Below, one piece after another: positions 61,209-64,000 of a stretch of 64,000 nt of DNA. This DNA is from Cyclospora cayetanensis (taxonomy: Eukaryota > Apicomplexa > Conoidasida > Eucoccidiorida > Eimeriidae), in assembly GCF_002999335.1 (NCBI RefSeq), contig NW_020312771.1, positions 1 to 64,000 of the forward strand, given 5' to 3'. Position numbers and translations under genes: made by a program. Under the pieces are notes generated by a model, which saw nothing but the letters and a program-made list of their open reading frames with translations, ran no database searches and was not told where the DNA came from. Within the stretch, counting starts at the first letter, position 1. Each line of letters opens with the position of its first letter.

Positions 61209-62538
61209 CTATTCTTGCTGCTGCTCCATAGAGGAGAGCAGCAGGAGGGTCCTGAGGACGAGCTCTGTGGAAGCCTCGCCAGCAGCGGACACTAAATTCC
61301 CGTCCACTGTGAGGCCCCATTTCCCCTTTGGGCTGCCAGTCAGCCGTGCGCCCTTCGTCGCAAAGTGCAGCTCTAAGTGGAAGGGAAGGAAGCCAAAGTA
61401 AGGGTGCCTGTGAACAAAGGCGTGACAGAGGTCGGCCGAAACGTGCATGCATCCACCTCTACACAGCGTGAAACTGCCCCGTGCAAGCTAAGCAGAGACA
61501 CGCAGCTGCTTCATGCGTGTGTGCACGGAACTGTAGCCAAGGGTGCTAGCGATTCTATGTTAGCGTTTCAACACATGCAAGTGGGCAGAGGCGTTCATCG
61601 TCTCTTTTCCAACCGACCGCACCAGCAGCAGAGGCAGCTGTAGCAACTCACCGGGCTTCTTCAGCCAGAGGAACCGTGGCCATGGTGCACCCCGCAAAAG
61701 GAAACCTTTCACATCCTGAAGGGGCATGCCACAAACATCGAAATGGAGTGTGCTGTTTGTCTAGTGAGCAATGTGGGAGCTTCAGGGGATCACAGAAGGC
61801 AGAAGCCATCCTCACACAGCAGCCCGAAGAGCTAAGCCCCAACTCTGACCACCCGTTAGCTCTCAAGACTTCTTTAAACACCACATCTTCAGCCCTACCA
61901 GATAAGGGCTTTGCGCAGAGGGCGAAGCCTCCATATCCGACAACCCCCACAGGCTTCCCCTTGGCTCCAAAGGCCCGAATGAGGGCCCCAGTGTTGCTGC
62001 TGTTGTAGAGGTCGACGGCTGCACCCAAGTGGTGCGGCAAGAGCAGGCAGCAGTAGTCCGTTGCAGCAGCCTTTCTTAGTACCTGAGTTTGCTGCAGCCG
62101 CTGTATCAAAAAGTCCGAACCCTCTTCTTTCTCCTTCAACAACAACAGCCGCACCTCCTCCAGCGAGCTGAAGGAGGCCACTGGAGGGGGCTCTCCAGAT
62201 GGCGTCACAAATTCTAGGGTATAACCGCAGCTCCTTGCTGCGCGGTGCATGGACAAGAGAGAGAAGAGTGACACGCCAGCTTCAGCAACAAACTCCTCTC
62301 CTGTTTCGCTTGTGCGGGAGAACTGGCTCTCAGATGACAGCAGCACACACACCTTGCCCCCGGTTTGCAGGCATCCGTTGGTACTTCCAGAAGCCATCCC
62401 AATGGAATGTGGTATGCCCCCTGGTACGGAACCGCGTAGGACAGTCGCAGATGTTTTCGGTGGATCTGCAGGCACCGTCCGCGGCGACTGACTGGCGGGC
62501 CCCTCTGAGAGGCCTGCTCCGCTGGAGGGTACCTCCAT
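61209..62538 (-). CDS. GATD1-like protein of the DJ-1/PfpI superfamily
   Basis: Two exons, 62538-61652 and 61407-61209, join in phase 2 (donor GTGAGT) to 361 residues. Seen: N-terminal strand 'KVCVLLSSE' (about residue 62), 'YTLEFVTPSG' after the first helix, 'DYCCLLLPHHLGAAVDL', the elbow region 'PVGVVGYGGFALCA', and the C-terminal 'WGLTVDGNLVSAAGEASTE' with 'LVLRTLLLLSSM' after it, which is the family strand D-x-N-L-V-T-x-x-x-P-x-S. The first 60 residues are polar. At the nucleophile elbow, where DJ-1 and amidotransferases have Cys, this protein reads G-Y-G-G, as animal GATD1 also lacks the Cys. It is therefore unlikely to be a glutamine amidotransferase or Cys-based deglycase; its true role is unknown. 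Confidence 0.8.
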
Positions 62539-63497
62539 TGGACGTTTGGTGGCTTTGGAGGAAGGCGAGTCAATGCGGAGTGCTCTGGAAAGGGGAACCC
62601 CTCAAAGGGGCCCCTCCTGGGAGGCCCCCAATCCGAGTGTACAAGCAACCAACGCGTGGCCTGGGAAAATAGGGAGTCTTCGTCAAAAGCATGGGAGCAA
62701 CAACTCATAAAGTACCTTCAATGCACCAAAAATAGGCAAGAGGACGACCGGTATAACCACCAAGCAAGAAACTCTGGTCCTGACGGCCGCTGCGCTACCG
62801 ACTCGCAGATATTGTTCTGGTGTTTATTTACCTGGAACACACGGGTATCGTGCCATCAAACAAACAGAAATCGCCATTTTAATTGCACAGTTACTATGAG
62901 GAAGAGGAATCTGTGCTGAATATCGGTGGAGGACATGGAGACCAAACTTTTCTCGGCCGCAGAGTGTGTGTTGGCCTGGTGCCTGCACACGGCAGCCGCG
63001 TACGATTAGGATTCTTCATGCAAGCCCTAAATCCTATATCTCACACCGCGCGCCTTCGGCGACGCCTCTCTGAATATTCTTCTGAGAACAGTTTTTAAAT
63101 GGTGCCCTCGGTGTTGTGTAAACGAAAAAGTCGACAAAATATCATCTACCGAAAGTACGTGGAATCGCATAGATTGCCTAGCAACGTGCTTGTGTTGCAT
63201 TCGGCTGGCTTTTTAGCCAGACTTCACGAGTCCAGTACGGGCGGGCTGGAACGCCGGGTCTAGGAGGTCTAGACCAGAAGCCCCTCAATGCCTTCGAAGT
63301 ACTCTCAGTTGCTTTGCATAGCCTAGGGGCTCAGCCACCCTGTTATTACTGCAGCGTGCATACTTTACTGCTTGGCAAAGCACATGGCTTGCTTACCTCA
63401 TTCATATAGCTCAAGACGTTACTGGGACCGCTGCGTTGAATGTATCCGTAGGGTGACACATAACTTCAGGCTTGATACAAGCTTAACATATAATTTT
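62539..63497. other. No gene seen
   Basis: Upstream flank of the GATD1-like gene and anonymous sequence. A self-complementary patch lies at about 63255-63276 (GGGTCTAGGAGGTCTAGACC). Confidence 0.4.
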
Positions 63498-63770
63498 CCA
63501 GTATTTATCGAAAGAACTCCAGCCTCTCCCTGCCCAGTGCCCCCCAGTTTCTATTGTGGCAGACGAGCAGCAAAGGTGCTAGAAGCAGCACTCTGTAACA
63601 CTTCCAGCGATCACGCCTAGTTGCACACAGTACAGCGCACATACAGTGGACACATCGTTTCGTCTTTTTGTATCGAGCTAGCAGTACTTTGGAGTAGCTA
63701 TGATATACGACCAATAAGTCAACTCTCAGTCAATTACTTCTTTATTTTGCCTAGTATGGTATTATATGGT
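63498..63770 (-). repeat. Solo LTR-like remnant
   Basis: Reverse complement matches the LTR of element 3 in order: 'ACCATACTA', 'GCTAGCTCGAT', 'GTGCGCTGTACTGTGTGCAACTAG'-like (differences scattered) and 'TGGGCAGGGAGAG', and also the start of the LTR at 22.3 kb. No internal element sequence is recognisable on the left side; the right side is near the window edge, so it could be the 3' LTR of an element outside. Confidence 0.5.
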
Positions 63771-64000
63771 GTAGTACACAGTGCTTAAGTGTGCTTTGGC
63801 TTGCTGCTTCACCCGCTTTTGTGGTGCAATGGTATATTAGGAGAGTTTGGCTGTAGCGGGTACAGCTACAATTTGGCACTTTTTGACGCACTAGCTTCAT
63901 TTAACAAGGATGTGGTGGAGAATCGATTATATGTTTTGTCTGCTCGTACGTCTTATTTCTTGCAAAATACCGCTGGCACAACACGAATTTTTGTGTATGT

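Overview
The window looks like nuclear DNA of a coccidian apicomplexan of the Eimeria/Cyclospora kind. The evidence is spliced eukaryotic genes with GT-AG introns, runs of Ala, Gln and Ser encoded by GCA/CAG/AGC repeats inside coding exons, abundant TG/CA and TATG microsatellites, and decayed Ty3/gypsy-type LTR retrotransposons between gene islands. The genus assignment is inference; no species was identified.

Layout. 1-1.85 kb: 3' end of a decayed LTR element (integrase remnant plus LTR). 3.3-7.3 kb (+): NAD-dependent glycerol-3-phosphate dehydrogenase in eight exons. 8.7-9.6 kb (-): a doubtful membrane-protein reading frame. 9.9-11.4 kb (+): ribokinase in two exons. 12.9-20.8 kb (-): an importin-5/Kap121-like karyopherin in about 20 exons. 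22.3-27.8 kb (+): a whole but ruined Ty3/gypsy-like element with both LTRs. 27.96-28.37 kb (+): a small possible tail-anchored protein. 29.2-30.5 kb (+): single-exon P/U-type (PHO80-like) cyclin. 31.7-33.2 kb (-): exosome subunit RRP40. 34.3-36.9 kb (+): histidine protein methyltransferase of the HPM1/METTL18 family. 38.0-42.5 kb (-): a four-exon gene joining an APP1-type (DUF2183) phosphatidate phosphatase domain to a long Gln-rich tail. 44.0-49.8 kb (-): a second whole but ruined LTR element. 51.0-60.2 kb (+): a very large multi-membrane-span protein of unknown function. 61.2-62.5 kb (-): a GATD1-like member of the DJ-1/PfpI superfamily. 63.5-63.8 kb: a solo LTR-like remnant.

The genes do not form a pathway. 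They are mostly housekeeping functions (glycerolipid and pentose metabolism, nuclear import, RNA decay, ribosomal-protein methylation, lipid phosphatase), each with its own introns and on mixed strands. Splice sites were chosen by eye from reading-frame continuity, intron phase and family motifs. The models for GPDH, ribokinase, RRP40, the APP1 gene, GATD1 and the 3' half of the importin are phase-consistent throughout. The 5' ends of the importin and HPM1 genes and the middle of the large membrane protein remain unresolved.

The most unusual items are the large protein with two membrane-span clusters, the APP1 phosphatase with its long unknown tail, a probable GC-AG intron in the HPM1 gene, and a family of at least three LTR-element copies whose LTRs can be matched to one another by eye. 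I found no clearly new biological system.
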